Source: an uncultured bacterium (lineage in GTDB: Bacteria; Bacteroidota; Bacteroidia; Bacteroidales; Marinifilaceae). Taken from it: DNA of 64,000 bases. Under the pieces are notes generated by a model that saw only the letters and a program-made list of their open reading frames with translations, did no database searches and had not been told where the DNA came from. Numbering within the stretch: the stretch's first letter is position 1; each line of letters opens with the position of its first letter. The DNA is taken from the NCBI GenBank assembly GCA_905216195.1, contig CAJMSX010000001.1, forward strand, positions 62,001 to 126,000, read 5' to 3'. Of the stretch, positions 18,107 through 29,100 are shown one piece after another. Position numbers and translations under genes: made by a program.

Positions 18107-18126
18107 ACACCGGGGCCCGGTGTTTT
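18107..18126 (+). terminator. Hairpin terminator after rpiB
   Basis: ACACCGG-GGC-CCGGTGT followed by TTT, starting 2 bp after the rpiB stop. The rest of the 280-bp gap to the next gene shows only a TATATTTG box (18335-18342), a possible -7 element without a well-spaced -33 box. Confidence 0.65.
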
Positions 18127-18385
18127 GCGGCACCCGCCAAGAAATTCCGGGCCCGGATCTCCCGCCTTATCGGAAAACGCTCCGGCACCTTTTCTTAGAT
18201 AGCTGTTCTACCTTTCCTGATCCCTGCAGGACCGGCTTTCCCCGATTTGTTTTTTATTTTGTTTTTCCGCTCTGTAGAGGGGAAGAGGTGCATAATATTA
18301 TTTTGTTATTTTTTAATATAAAAATATTTTTTCCTATATTTGAAATATTTCAGAAATGCACCTTCGACCCTTTAATAGTAAAAAA

Positions 18386-20986
18386 ATGAAACACCTTTTA
18401 ATTTTGTTTATCGGAATCATATGGTCTTGCGGAACGGTTTATGCGCAGACTTATAAAGAGTTCCTGAAAAAACAACAGGAACAGTTTAAGAAGATCAAGC
18501 AATCGCAGGAGGAAGGGATAAAAAAGCTTCGTCAGGATTATGACGATTTTGTGAAGAATCAGGATAAAGAATTCAGTGAATTTCTCCAGAAGACATGGAA
18601 AGCGTTTGAAACCATGGCCGGAGAAGTGCCTGAACTGGATGAACCCAAACCGAAAGAAGCTCCTGTCGCTTTGAAGGAAAGCGCCGGGGAAGAGGTAAGA
18701 TTGAGGGGAGAAACCGGTACCGAGAAAGAAAAACCGGGCTTGGAACCTTTGGCCCGGATTCGTAAAAGTTCCCAACCGGCTTACGAGCAAAAAATCGTGG
18801 AAGTCGATTTTTACGGCAACCGACACGCTTTGAGTCCCGACCGGGCTTTGTGTGTAGCTTTTACGGGCGATCTGAACGAAAAGAACATAGCGGATTATTG
18901 GCTGAGATGCAGCGAGGCCAATTACGACGATCTTTTGGATGTTTTGTTCTCCCTGAAGGAACAGATGGGCTTGAATGATTGGGGATATTATATGTTTGTA
19001 TCCCGTTTGGCTTCTGCTTGTGTGGAAGATGAAAACAGCCGGCAGTTGCTCACCTGGTTTTTACTGAATAAATCGGGATATGTCGCCAACATCGGCTACG
19101 GAAGCGGGCAGGCTACCTTGTTGTTACCGGCCCAGCAAAAGATTTATTTTATGCCTTACATCACCAAAGACAACCGGCCCTATTACATGGCGCGGAAAGT
19201 GGATAATGTTCAAACTTATGAAGGGCGCTTTCCCGGTTGCGACCGGTATATGGATTTGAGGTTTAAATCCGCCCTCAATTTCCCGGATACCTATGTACAG
19301 CAGCGGGAAATCGATTTCCGGGGACGTAGGCTGAACTTGACTTATAATGCGATGGCCACCCGGTTTTATAAGGATTATCCTTCGACCGTCCTGGACGTTT
19401 ATTTCAATGCTCCGGTTTCCGGCATACTGAAAGAGAGTCTGGCCGAAAATCTGATGCCTTTGCTGGATAGCCTTTCTAAGGAAGAACAAGTGAGTACCTT
19501 ACTGACTTTGCTGCACGAATCTTTTCCGTATCAGACCGACCAGGAACAGTTCGGACACGAAAAGTATTTTTTTGCGGAAGAGATGATGGCTTATCCCTAT
19601 AGCGATTGTGAAGACCGGGCCGTATTTTTTTCTTACCTGGTGAGGACTTTCGCCGGATTGCCCGAAATCGGGTTGAGTTATCCCGGTCATGTAGCTACGG
19701 CCGTATGTCTGGATGAAGATAAAACGGGGGGAGATTATTTTCTATACCGTCAGAAACGCTATTGGGTGTGCGACCCCACCTATATCGGGGCTTCGGTAGG
19801 TATGGCCATGCCGGATTTGGCCAAGCAGACCGCTGAAATTATTCCGGTGTCGGATTATCTGATTTCCAGAAACCGGGAAGAGCAAATCGTAAATCTGATT
19901 CAGGCAGCCGGAGGTACCCTATTGAATCCGTACGACCATATGGCGTATGACGATCAGGGAAATGTGTACGTTGCCGGAGTTTTCGACGAGCGATTTACAG
20001 CAGGCGACCGGATATTGGAGGCTCCCGCAAAGAGCAGAAATATTTTTGTCGGTAAGGTGGATTCCTTAAATCGTCTGAGTTGGGCCATTACTGTGGGAGG
20101 CGAAGGTGTGGATTTTCCTCAGCAGTTGAAGCTGAGACAGGATACGCTTTTGCTTTCCGGCATGTTCGAAGGCCGGGCTTATTTCGGTAAGGATACGCTG
20201 GAAGCGAAACAGGAGCGGGATTTGTTCGTTTCCGAAATCGACGGAGGAGGGAACATCGTATGGGCCGCCCAGGGGAACCTGCGGGGAGATACGGCCAGTA
20301 ACAATTGCAATTATCTGGTAAAATTCGACCGACAGGGGCAGGTGGTGGAGAACCGGATGCAGCCCGATTGGCCGGGATTGTTCGATGAAGGAATTACCCT
20401 TACTCCCCGTCAGGAAATTATTGTTACCGGTACATTTAACCGCTGGGGAACCGTTCTTCTGGCGGAAGCCGTAGAAAAATTAGCCTCCCTGGATGTGTCC
20501 GATCGGCTGAAAGAGTTGAACGATGACCAGCTTCAAAGGCATACGGAAAAAGGGATTGCCGGTTTGTTGGCCCTGATAAATATGGTGGAAAGCGAACCGG
20601 TGGCTCTGAGCGGAGAGATGGCGGCAAAGACCCTGGATAAATTCAATCCTTCTTTTAAGGACCGGTGCCCGACTATTTATAAAAATATCTGTATGATCAC
20701 TTTTCTGCGGAATGAAGAAGGGATCATTATGCTGAAAACTCAACATGGGAAAAATGTGAATTTCGATAAAGTGCGGGTAAAGGACGGCGGTAAGATGAAA
20801 ATTGTTAAACTGCCGGAAGGAGACGTGAAGGTGGAAGTTATCAGTAATATTGTAGTCGGAAAAGCCTTTATCTGGTTCCCCTTGAATTCCGTTACCTTAT
20901 TCCGGAAATCCGGAGATATGTTGTTCGATTACGATAAGGATCATACGCTTCGAACCTTTAATCTGACCAAAGATATTCTGAAATAA
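18386..20986 (+). CDS. Secreted protein with N-terminal coiled coil and transglutaminase-like domain
   Basis: An 866-aa exported protein. The signal peptide ends near VYAQ; a charged helical/coiled-coil stretch (about 20-75) follows. The middle has a transglutaminase-like Cys-His-Asp triad: SDCEDRAVFF, YPGHVATAV and YWVCDPTYIG, with spacing normal for cysteine-protease-like transglutaminase folds. The C-terminal half has repeated VAGVFDE and LSGMFEG-type strands suggestive of a beta-propeller. The start is ATG at 18386 because a signal peptide begins there; an ATG ten codons earlier adds a basic tail. Substrate is unknown; crosslinking or peptidase activity is inferred. Confidence 0.72.
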   Translation: MKHLLILFIGIIWSCGTVYAQTYKEFLKKQQEQFKKIKQSQEEGIKKLRQDYDDFVKNQDKEFSEFLQKTWKAFETMAGEVPELDEPKPKEAPVALKESAGEEVRLRGETGTEKEKPGLEPLARIRKSSQPAYEQKIVEVDFYGNRHALSPDRALCVAFTGDLNEKNIADYWLRCSEANYDDLLDVLFSLKEQMGLNDWGYYMFVSRLASACVEDENSRQLLTWFLLNKSGYVANIGYGSGQATLLLPAQQKIYFMPYITKDNRPYYMARKVDNVQTYEGRFPGCDRYMDLRFKSALNFPDTYVQQREIDFRGRRLNLTYNAMATRFYKDYPSTVLDVYFNAPVSGILKESLAENLMPLLDSLSKEEQVSTLLTLLHESFPYQTDQEQFGHEKYFFAEEMMAYPYSDCEDRAVFFSYLVRTFAGLPEIGLSYPGHVATAVCLDEDKTGGDYFLYRQKRYWVCDPTYIGASVGMAMPDLAKQTAEIIPVSDYLISRNREEQIVNLIQAAGGTLLNPYDHMAYDDQGNVYVAGVFDERFTAGDRILEAPAKSRNIFVGKVDSLNRLSWAITVGGEGVDFPQQLKLRQDTLLLSGMFEGRAYFGKDTLEAKQERDLFVSEIDGGGNIVWAAQGNLRGDTASNNCNYLVKFDRQGQVVENRMQPDWPGLFDEGITLTPRQEIIVTGTFNRWGTVLLAEAVEKLASLDVSDRLKELNDDQLQRHTEKGIAGLLALINMVESEPVALSGEMAAKTLDKFNPSFKDRCPTIYKNICMITFLRNEEGIIMLKTQHGKNVNFDKVRVKDGGKMKIVKLPEGDVKVEVISNIVVGKAFIWFPLNSVTLFRKSGDMLFDYDKDHTLRTFNLTKDILK

Positions 20987-21006
20987 GGGGGGAGGAAAAA
21001 GCGCAG

Positions 21007-21051
21007 TATAAAACCGGGAGTTTGGCTAAGGCCGAAACTCCCGGTTTTATA
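21007..21051. terminator. Strong bidirectional terminator
   Basis: Perfect 17-bp arms (21007-21023 and 21035-21051) with an 11-nt loop; AAAA on one side and TTTT on the other. It separates convergent genes and serves both strands. Confidence 0.9.
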
Positions 21052-21071
21052 GGATGAAGGAATAGACCGGA

Positions 21072-22052
21072 TTATTGCAGTTTGGTTAAAGCTACATCCA
21101 GCGTAAGTTTGTATTCTTTCCCCGCCTGCCAGGAGTCGGCCGTATATATGCTGACCGTTTTCCCTTCTCCGTTTTTCATCTGGAAGGTAAACGTGAAGCG
21201 GGGAGAAAAATTGGTGGGAAATACGTAGCAAGGAGCGACGATTTCTGTCAGCGTTTCTCCGTTCGAGACGACTTTATTCATCTCTGTCATTGTAATTTCC
21301 TGATGGAAATCCACTTGATTTTTATAAGCGGGTTCGTCGATTTGGTACAGATTTTTCCCCTGCTCGTTATAGTTGAAGCTGACGGAAGCTTTTTGGAAAA
21401 ACGGCCGGTATTCCGTTTCAATCCACATGCGGGTAATGTATGTTTCAGGATCGCTGATGACCTGGCCCTCTGAGTCCGTCAGGCGTAACAAAATCTGCAT
21501 TTTGGCTTGCGGCCGTCTGAGTTTCACCGAATCGTTGACAAAATAATGGTGAGACACGGCATCGGCTTCGGTGATGGTACCGATATACCCGTAAATAATT
21601 TCGGTATGGCAATAACCTTTATCGGCGGTGAATATGAATTGGGCCGTTTGGTGCGAGTTGTCACTGTGAGTGCTGTTGAATTCCATCTCCAATCCTTCAT
21701 AGGCCGTAGTGCTCAACAGGTTGCTGAAAAATAAAGACTGGTCGTGCCGGGGCAATTCATATTGGTAGTAGCCTCCGTTATTGATTCTTTCCTCCGGTTT
21801 GGGAAAACCTTCGCTGATCAACCGACTGGTGCTGTCGTTTCCTAGGGGCCAGGAATAGCAATACAGATTACTGCCGATACTCCGACTGGCCGGCTGGCCG
21901 CTGATTTCATAACCTAATTCGTAAGCAGGTTTGATTTGTAACGTAAACGAGTCTTGCGGAGTATCCTCTTTCTTCAAATCCTCGTCCTGGCAGGCAGCTA
22001 ACCCGGCGATCATCAGGAAAAAAATCGGAAGGTAGTATATTTTTATTTTCAT
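21072..22052 (-). CDS. Lipoprotein with FimB/Mfa2-like module (last gene of surface operon)
   Basis: A 326-aa lipoprotein; the N-terminus ends in an AGLAAC lipobox. It shares the layout of the module found in the three upstream lipoproteins: a Y-Y-YELP segment, FFSNLLS, a central strand with RRPQAKMQILLRL followed by a SDPETYITR-like segment, an APCYVFPT segment, and a closing WQAGKEYKLTLDV. This pattern resembles FimB/Mfa2 fimbrial anchor proteins. The start is ATG at 22052, where the signal peptide begins; an ATG 11 codons upstream is less likely. It is the most divergent of the four copies. Ligand or partner unknown. Confidence 0.7.
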   Translation of the reverse strand: MKIKIYYLPIFFLMIAGLAACQDEDLKKEDTPQDSFTLQIKPAYELGYEISGQPASRSIGSNLYCYSWPLGNDSTSRLISEGFPKPEERINNGGYYQYELPRHDQSLFFSNLLSTTAYEGLEMEFNSTHSDNSHQTAQFIFTADKGYCHTEIIYGYIGTITEADAVSHHYFVNDSVKLRRPQAKMQILLRLTDSEGQVISDPETYITRMWIETEYRPFFQKASVSFNYNEQGKNLYQIDEPAYKNQVDFHQEITMTEMNKVVSNGETLTEIVAPCYVFPTNFSPRFTFTFQMKNGEGKTVSIYTADSWQAGKEYKLTLDVALTKLQ

Positions 22053-22112
22053 GATATTTTTTTTTATGGATTCGTATGTTAACACGCTTTATTTTGTTTG
22101 TTCTCCCAAGGA

Positions 22113-23039
22113 TTAATTTTTCTGGATAAAATCGCCTACTTCTATTTTCTCTTCGGTAAAATCTTCCAGGTTGAATTCGAATTCGGAGGTTTTTTGTTTT
22201 AAGATCAACGTGAGTTTATAGTGATTATTAGCCTCTAACGGATGAGTCATTCGGGCGGAGACATCCAGCAGGTTCCCGTTCGGATATTCCAGGCGGAGTT
22301 TCAATTCCGGATTTTTTTCCGCCGGGGAAGGGAACGAAAATCGGTTTTCACACAGGATCTGTTCCCGGGTAGCCATTACCGGTGTTTCGAATTTCAATAC
22401 GATTTCCCCTGAGGTGAAAACGTTCAATTCCGGATCGACGGTGCAGGTACTGTGCAAAGGACCGACGTATAAACAAGCCCGGGTAAAATAGGCGGAAAGG
22501 TCGTTGATGGTATCTCCGCTTTTACGCAACGCTTTCAGACCGATGCTTAGCTCGGCCGTCTGGCGGACCAATTCCACGGGGTAAGTTTGAGTGCTGTCCG
22601 GTTGGTCGTTGGCAGACAGAGTGCCGATCACCAGGTCTTCCGGGCTTCCGGATAAGGAATCGCCCAGGGAGATTTTGAGGTAGTAATCCGTATGGTTTAC
22701 CTCGGTGAGGTATTCGTTTTCTACCTGGCTGAGGAGGTTGGTGAAGATGATATCCTGTTGCCGGGCGGGCATAATGTAGGAATAATAATTGCCCCGGATC
22801 GAATCGGGAGAAACCGGAACCCCGTCATAGCTGTCGTTTACCCGGAAAGGATAGGCATAAACGGGATCCCCCAGTTTAATTTCACTTCTGGAATGAATCT
22901 GAATACCGGGGTTTACGGTTTGTATATTCAGTCGGTAGCTCCCGCTTTCTTCGGGTGTTTCCGGAATCGGGCCGGATTCATTACAACTCAGCAGAAAGAG
23001 TCCGGAAAACAGTATCGTTAGGTATAATATTGATTTCAT
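22113..23039 (-). CDS. Lipoprotein consisting of one FimB/Mfa2-like module
   Basis: A 308-aa lipoprotein with an LFLLSC lipobox (Cys about 19). The rest is one module: DPVYAYPFRVNDS, IIFTNLLSQ, DLVIGTLS, VRQTAELSIGLKAL, then DLSAYFTRACLYVGPLHS and a NNHYKLTLILKQ closing strand. The 1027-aa protein upstream has the same blocks in the same order. It lies 5 bp after that gene. Exposure on the cell surface is inferred from the lipoprotein class and the neighbours. Confidence 0.72.
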   Translation of the reverse strand: MKSILYLTILFSGLFLLSCNESGPIPETPEESGSYRLNIQTVNPGIQIHSRSEIKLGDPVYAYPFRVNDSYDGVPVSPDSIRGNYYSYIMPARQQDIIFTNLLSQVENEYLTEVNHTDYYLKISLGDSLSGSPEDLVIGTLSANDQPDSTQTYPVELVRQTAELSIGLKALRKSGDTINDLSAYFTRACLYVGPLHSTCTVDPELNVFTSGEIVLKFETPVMATREQILCENRFSFPSPAEKNPELKLRLEYPNGNLLDVSARMTHPLEANNHYKLTLILKQKTSEFEFNLEDFTEEKIEVGDFIQKN

Positions 23040-23044
23040 ATGCT

Positions 23045-26000
23045 TTAAAATTTATTGACGGTCCACTTTTTATTTTCGGCAATGGAGATATCGGCGTTTG
23101 TCGTTCCCGGATTATCCGCGATGTTAATGGTTCCCGGAACCGTTTCTTTCGTCCGGTCGGGTAAGGTCCCGAATAAAGCGGCTATACCGTCCACTTCAAA
23201 CTGACATTGTTTGCAGTTTACTTCAACCAGGGTTTTGCTGCATCCCAGGAAAGAAAGGGAGTTCAGCGAAGACATGCTGCCGTTGAAAGAGAATAAGGCT
23301 GTACAGTCGGAGCAATCGACGGCTTGTAAGCCACCGGACCAACTTCCGTCGAATTTGGCCAGTGCGGAACACCCGCTTAAATCGATGGTGTAGTAGTGGT
23401 TGGAAAGCCAGGTATCCTGAGTCTGGCCGTTTTCATAATAAGACCCGTCGGCGTGTACAGACGTAAAGGTAAAGCTTTTCAGGGCGGTGTAGTCCTTGAA
23501 GTTCAGTGTACTGTTTTGGATGATACCGCCTCCCCAGCTAAATTCTTCCAGGGTAGCGGAACTGTGTAAATCGAGCGAACTGAGCTGGGTATTGTAAAAA
23601 GATGCTTTTTTTAATCCGCCTTCCGGGTGCAGGTTGAGGGAAAGGAGACGGTTGCAGTTGCGCACTTGTAACTCCCGGAGGCTTACGATCTCATTCGTTT
23701 CGATCCGGGTCAATTGGGAACAGCCTTCCAGAGAGAGCGTTTGCAGTTCCTTGCAATTGTTCAGGTTCAGAGTCACCGGGTTGATGTCTTGGATGTATAA
23801 CTTCCGGACGTTCGGAATGCCGTTTACATCCAGTTGACAGTGGGAAGTGTCGCTCTCAAGCGTCCAGGAAAGACGGGTTAGCCTGGTGAGTTTCCCGATT
23901 TCGAAATTGTCCAGGGATCGGATGTCCCGGCAAAACAAAGAATCTATGTTTTCGCAGCCGTCCAGCATCAGTTCTTTCAGATTGCTGCCTTTCAGGGTTA
24001 AATGGCTTAGGGAAGAACAATTGGTCAGATTCAGTTTGACCGGGGAGGCCCAGCCGTAACTCTCCAAAACGGACAGAGCTGTGCAATTGCTCAGATCCAA
24101 TTCATCCAATCGGTTTTGGCTGTTGTCGTAACTCAGTTTCCGGAGGTTGCTCAAATTGCCGGCCATTATCCGGTAGATGCTGGTACTTCCGCTACTTTCC
24201 ACTTCTTCCAAAGCCGGACAGCCGGTTATATCCAGTTGATTCAGGGAGCTGCAATTGTTTACCTTTAATTGCCGGAGTCCGTTGCATTCTTGAAGCGTCA
24301 GATTTGCTAAAGCCGCTTGCCAGTTCAGGTCGAGTTTCGGTAAAGTATAACAACGGGACAACACGATATTTGTCAATTTGCTGGTCGAACTGGTAGAGAG
24401 GGAAGTTAACTGCGGACAACTGTCGAGAGAGAGTAACGACAATTCCGCACAATAGTCACAACGGAAGGTTTCCAGGTTCGGGAAATTATTGAGGCTGATT
24501 TCCTTAAGCTTGTTGCTGCCATTGAGTTCGATCTCTTGCAGGGCCTTGTTGGAAAATAGGTCGATACGGCCCATATTAGAATTGGAATTTAAAGTCAGTT
24601 TCTCCAGTAAGGGATTCTGATGGAGGTCTAACTGGCTGACTTTGGTAGACTGAAGCGAAAGTTCTTTCAGATTGGGAAGAGCGGACAAATCCAGGGAAGA
24701 GGATTGTAGCTCGTTTATCGTCAAATCTTCCAGAGTGACGCAATCCGTAAAACGGATACTGTCGGAAACGCCCCCCCAAGAAAAATCCGTCAGGGTCCCG
24801 GCGGTGATGGTATAATTATTATCCCCCTGTGGGCCTATCCATTTATTGTCCGCATCGAGAGGACCCGTCACTGTCCCGTCCCCGTAATCTACGATGATGT
24901 GTTGTCCGCTGATCACGAAACCGCTATTATTTTTATTTCCGTATATTTTTATGGTTTGAGGTTTGCCGAATTGGTCGACCGTTACGGTTTTACTGATATC
25001 GCCCGCTCTCAAGGTAATGATGCCCCGCCGGCACACATCGGTGTTCTCGCTGGTAGCGACGATCCAGACGGAGTCTCCGCTAGTCTGGTTTCCCGTACAT
25101 TCGATTTTCATCCACTCCCGGCCTTCCGTAACTTCGGCTGTCCAGTTAGAAAACTTGGTAAAAACCACGAAAGCGCTAGAACTGCCGTTCGCTTTTTCCA
25201 GAGCCGGATTTTCGACAGAAGCGTTTAATAAAGACGTGGAATTTATATTCTGGGGCGAGAAGGTATTTTCTACGACCACTACATTGTCCAGTGAAAAATG
25301 GACACTGGCTGTAGCTTGTTTCAGATACAGCGTCATGAGGTAATACTTGTTGGGCTCGAAAGATTTTTTTACCTGGGTGGTGAAATCTATTTTGCTGCCG
25401 TTCGATTGGGTTACGGTCAGTAATAGAGGCATCTCGCCCTGGGAAGGGAAGGTATAAATACGGTCGTTACTTAAAATAGTCCCGCCCGTTGCATTAAGGT
25501 CGGTTTTTAACAGTTCCACGTTCACGGAGCTTTCCCCCGTATAAACGGGCTCGAAATCAGGGCTTAAAGCTACCCCTCCGTACAGGTTCGAAAGTTTAAT
25601 ACTGGCCCCCTGAAAACGTGCCGAGATATCCGATAAGGTATCTTCGCCCACAATGGCTTTTAATTCAATGCGGAGTTTCGCAACCGGTCTTTCGAAAGAG
25701 ACGGAATAGGGGGAGGCGGGATGGGGGCTGGCAATCTGGATCTGTCCCCAATAGACATCGCTGCTGTAAACACTATCCTTTCGGGAAATTTCCAGTAAAT
25801 AACCGCTGCTTGTTGTTGTCTCGTAAGCACTCTCTTCGTCGCTGAGGTTGGAAAAAAGAACACGTTGCGCTTCTTCCGGGATATTGTACAGATAGACGTC
25901 TCCGGATTGGGACACCGGACTGATGGGGTCCCTGAAAGCCGTACCGTCGAAGCTCCTGGCGTATATCGGGTCGGTAAGACCGGTGCTGGCCCGGGAAGCG

Positions 26001-26128
26001 ACTTCCAGGGTAGGAATAGACGCTTTAATGCTGAGTTGGTTCGTCTTTTCTCCTCCTCCCGTCAATCTATCGTCCTGACAGGCGCTGAATAAGAGAATCG
26101 TTAGGATATATGGAATAAATCGTCTCAT
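23045..26128 (-). CDS. Large LRR lipoprotein: FimB/Mfa2-like module + BACON + leucine-rich repeats
   Basis: A 1027-aa lipoprotein (lipobox FSAC, Cys about 17). Order: FimB/Mfa2-like module (about 45-290; DPIYARSFDG, VLFSNLSDE, RPVAKLRIELKA), BACON domain (about 310-395; WTAEVTEGREW, ITLRAGDISKTVTV), then about 20 irregular leucine-rich repeats of 20-24 residues with N-x-L/C-xx-L spacing (about 440-970) and a closing segment, TINIADNPGT. Cys-rich LRRs of this kind resemble BspA-like surface proteins. Likely a surface-exposed binding protein; ligand unknown. The next gene follows after 5 bp. Confidence 0.8.
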   Translation of the reverse strand: MRRFIPYILTILLFSACQDDRLTGGGEKTNQLSIKASIPTLEVASRASTGLTDPIYARSFDGTAFRDPISPVSQSGDVYLYNIPEEAQRVLFSNLSDEESAYETTTSSGYLLEISRKDSVYSSDVYWGQIQIASPHPASPYSVSFERPVAKLRIELKAIVGEDTLSDISARFQGASIKLSNLYGGVALSPDFEPVYTGESSVNVELLKTDLNATGGTILSNDRIYTFPSQGEMPLLLTVTQSNGSKIDFTTQVKKSFEPNKYYLMTLYLKQATASVHFSLDNVVVVENTFSPQNINSTSLLNASVENPALEKANGSSSAFVVFTKFSNWTAEVTEGREWMKIECTGNQTSGDSVWIVATSENTDVCRRGIITLRAGDISKTVTVDQFGKPQTIKIYGNKNNSGFVISGQHIIVDYGDGTVTGPLDADNKWIGPQGDNNYTITAGTLTDFSWGGVSDSIRFTDCVTLEDLTINELQSSSLDLSALPNLKELSLQSTKVSQLDLHQNPLLEKLTLNSNSNMGRIDLFSNKALQEIELNGSNKLKEISLNNFPNLETFRCDYCAELSLLSLDSCPQLTSLSTSSTSKLTNIVLSRCYTLPKLDLNWQAALANLTLQECNGLRQLKVNNCSSLNQLDITGCPALEEVESSGSTSIYRIMAGNLSNLRKLSYDNSQNRLDELDLSNCTALSVLESYGWASPVKLNLTNCSSLSHLTLKGSNLKELMLDGCENIDSLFCRDIRSLDNFEIGKLTRLTRLSWTLESDTSHCQLDVNGIPNVRKLYIQDINPVTLNLNNCKELQTLSLEGCSQLTRIETNEIVSLRELQVRNCNRLLSLNLHPEGGLKKASFYNTQLSSLDLHSSATLEEFSWGGGIIQNSTLNFKDYTALKSFTFTSVHADGSYYENGQTQDTWLSNHYYTIDLSGCSALAKFDGSWSGGLQAVDCSDCTALFSFNGSMSSLNSLSFLGCSKTLVEVNCKQCQFEVDGIAALFGTLPDRTKETVPGTINIADNPGTTNADISIAENKKWTVNKF

Positions 26129-26140
26129 ATGCCTTTATTT

Positions 26141-29100
26141 TTAGTTTAATTCTATTTCTTCGTTTACAATGTTAATGTCTTTTAGGATAAATCCGCTTTG
26201 CAAGGGATTTTCACTGAAAACTAGCTCGATGGTATAAGCCTTGCCCTTCTCGATTTTTGTCGTTAAGGCGGCATTTATTTTTATCGTCTTCCCGTTACTG
26301 AGGGTCAGTTCGGCGGTTACCGTATTGGCAGTCCCGTTAACGGTCGGGAAGGTATATCGCTTCTCTGCGATCAGTTGCGAACTTTCGGTAGACGTAATGT
26401 CGCTTTCCAGACGGAGGGTGATCTGTCCTTTGTTTTGTAAAGTCAGGTCCGGAAAGACGGTGAAACCGGCATAAAAATTGTGAATCTCCAGTTTTATATG
26501 AGATAATTTTTCAGAAAGGTTTCCTATCGGTTGTCCCTCGGCATCCAAAGCTTTGGCTGTTACGTTGAAGCGGGCCACTTCATGTTGCAGTGTTACTTCT
26601 TGCTGGGTGTTCCCCGAGATATTCTGATCCTTCAGCAAGCCGATCAGAACGTCGGAGCCTGCCCCGTTTGTGCCGTCGTTTAAGGTAACGTTCAGATATT
26701 CTTCATTCTCTCGGGAAGAGGTGAGGGTGTATTTCCCGTTTTCGGTATTTAAATTCGTAAATATCAGATCCTGTGTTCCTTGATATAACGGATAAATATA
26801 AGCCTGGTCTGAGGAAGAACCCAGCGCTTTCCCGCTTCCGGTAACATTGTCGTAGAAATAGTATGCATATAACGGGCTATTCAGTTCGTTGCCTCCGGCC
26901 GAAGTGCCGTTGGGGTAGATGAATTCGGGAACCTGAGGTATAACCGTAAAATCGAACTGGGTCAGATCCGGGCTTCCCGCTGTGGTAAATGAAACGGACT
27001 CGCCGTAATAAGTTCCGAAATCATTCACAACGTAGAAACGTACGTAATAAATCAAACCGGCTTTCAGCTTATCGGTGGACACCTGCACGCTTTTCCCCGA
27101 TTCGATATTGGCTTCGACACTCTCTTTCCCTTCGTTATGCTCCAAAGTAATATCCGGTGTAGCTCCCCAGACGAATCCGTAGCTTTTCAGTGTGCCTCCG
27201 TTACGGATAACGGTTCCGTGGAACATAGCTCCGGTTTCCGAAATTTCGGAAACCGTTCCGGTTGTGATTTGGGCCGGGCCTTCCGTTTCTACAGCAAACG
27301 GGGGAGTATAGGCCGTTGCGTGGGAATTGGCGGCATATCCGATGATGTAGTATTGTTCGCTCTGATTCAATCCTTCTAAAGTCGTTGCGAAATACAAACG
27401 TCCGTTTTCAGAAATCAGGTTGCCTGAGACGGGAACCTGGATCATGGACGACAATTCGCCGGTTGTTCCGTAATAGAATCCTTTCCCGGTGAGGGCCGAA
27501 ATTCCTTCTGAACTCACTTCCGCTTTGACGTATATGGAATTCGTTCCCGCCTCAACACTGGAAAGTTGTAAAACCGGCGCATAATTTTTCAGATTTTCCG
27601 CGTAAATGGTACAAGCGGGCAGAGCTGCGCGTATGGCATCGACCTGTGTCTGGCTCAGAGGCAGTCCTCCCAGGTACAAATAACGGAGGCTGGAAAAATC
27701 TTTCAAAATATCGATATCGTGTATGGTGTTGGTTTCCTCATAGGGATTTCCCAGATACAGCGTTTCGAGCGATCTTAAGGAAGCCAGGGGGCTGATATCT
27801 TCGATCCGGTTCTGGGACAGATACAAACTGCTTAAGCGGCTCAGGCCCGATAAGGGAGTCAGATCGGATATCCGGTTATTGCTCAGGTCCAGGGTAATCA
27901 ATTGCGTTAAGCCGCTCAGGGGCGAAAGATCGCTGATCCCGGTCTGGCGGATGTACAGATTATATATCCCCGTCATTCCACTCAGGAAGCCCAGATCAGG
28001 GAGATTGACGTCGGTAATCGTGAGCATGTTCAGTTGCAGGCCCGAAAGGGTGGAGAAATCGTCGAGCGCAGTAGCGATCAGCGTTAAATTATTTATTTTA
28101 GCTGAGGTTGTCAGCGGTTTGATATCGCGTAAAGCGGGGTTATTGATCAAATAGACGGTACCCGTCACTTCTTCCAGGAAGGCGAGCTGACTCAGGTCCT
28201 GAATATCGGAAGGCGGAAAGTAGTAGGTGCTTCCGTCTATGTACATTTGCGGGACGTTTTCTATAGGGGTTGTCGTTCCCTGGCCGATGTATACGCTTCC
28301 TTCCACTTGGCGGATGCCCTGGGAAAGGAAATTGTCGATATCGGTTTGGGAAGTCAGGAATAAGGTGCCGTTCTGTGTATTTCCCGCCCGGAAAGACAAG
28401 GTGACGCCCGTTCCTTCTCCGTTCTCATTCGTTGCGTAGGCTCTGAAATAATAGGTCTTTCCTATTTCCAGGTCGACCACAGCACTGTACCATCCTTCCA
28501 TAGGATCGGTTCCCGCAACGATCTTCTGCAGGTTCTCAGGATCGCTTCCCCAATAGAAACCGTATTCCGAAATAGTTCCGCTTCCCATATTATCGATCAC
28601 CCCGTTAAGAACGGCCGTATAAGCTGTGATCTCCGAGGCCGGGTGGGAACTTACACTGGGAATCGCCGGAATTTTCAACTCTTCGGCGTATATTTCGCAT
28701 TGGGTCAACATACTCCGGAGCGCCTCTACGGCATTTAAATTTAAAGGCAGTCCGCTTAAATCCAGTTTCCGGAGATTCCGGAGGCCGTATAAGTCATCCA
28801 GCCGGGTGATGTTATTGGTTTCATGGGCTGCTGTAAGCCGGTCGCCTAACTTCAATTCCGTCAGTTGGTTCATTTTTGCCAGTACGGAGATATCGGAGAT
28901 CCGGTTCATGGATACATCCAGCGACCTCAGGGCTTGAATCTCGGAAAAATCGGGTAAGGTTTCGATTTTGTTTCCTTTCAGGCAGAGAGAAGGTGTAGAT
29001 TGAATACGGGTCAGGGGTGTGGCCGAGCCAATTTTACCGTTGACGATCCAAATTCCTTCGCTTACTTCCGACAGGGTGGAGAGGGCTGAAATGTCCTGAA

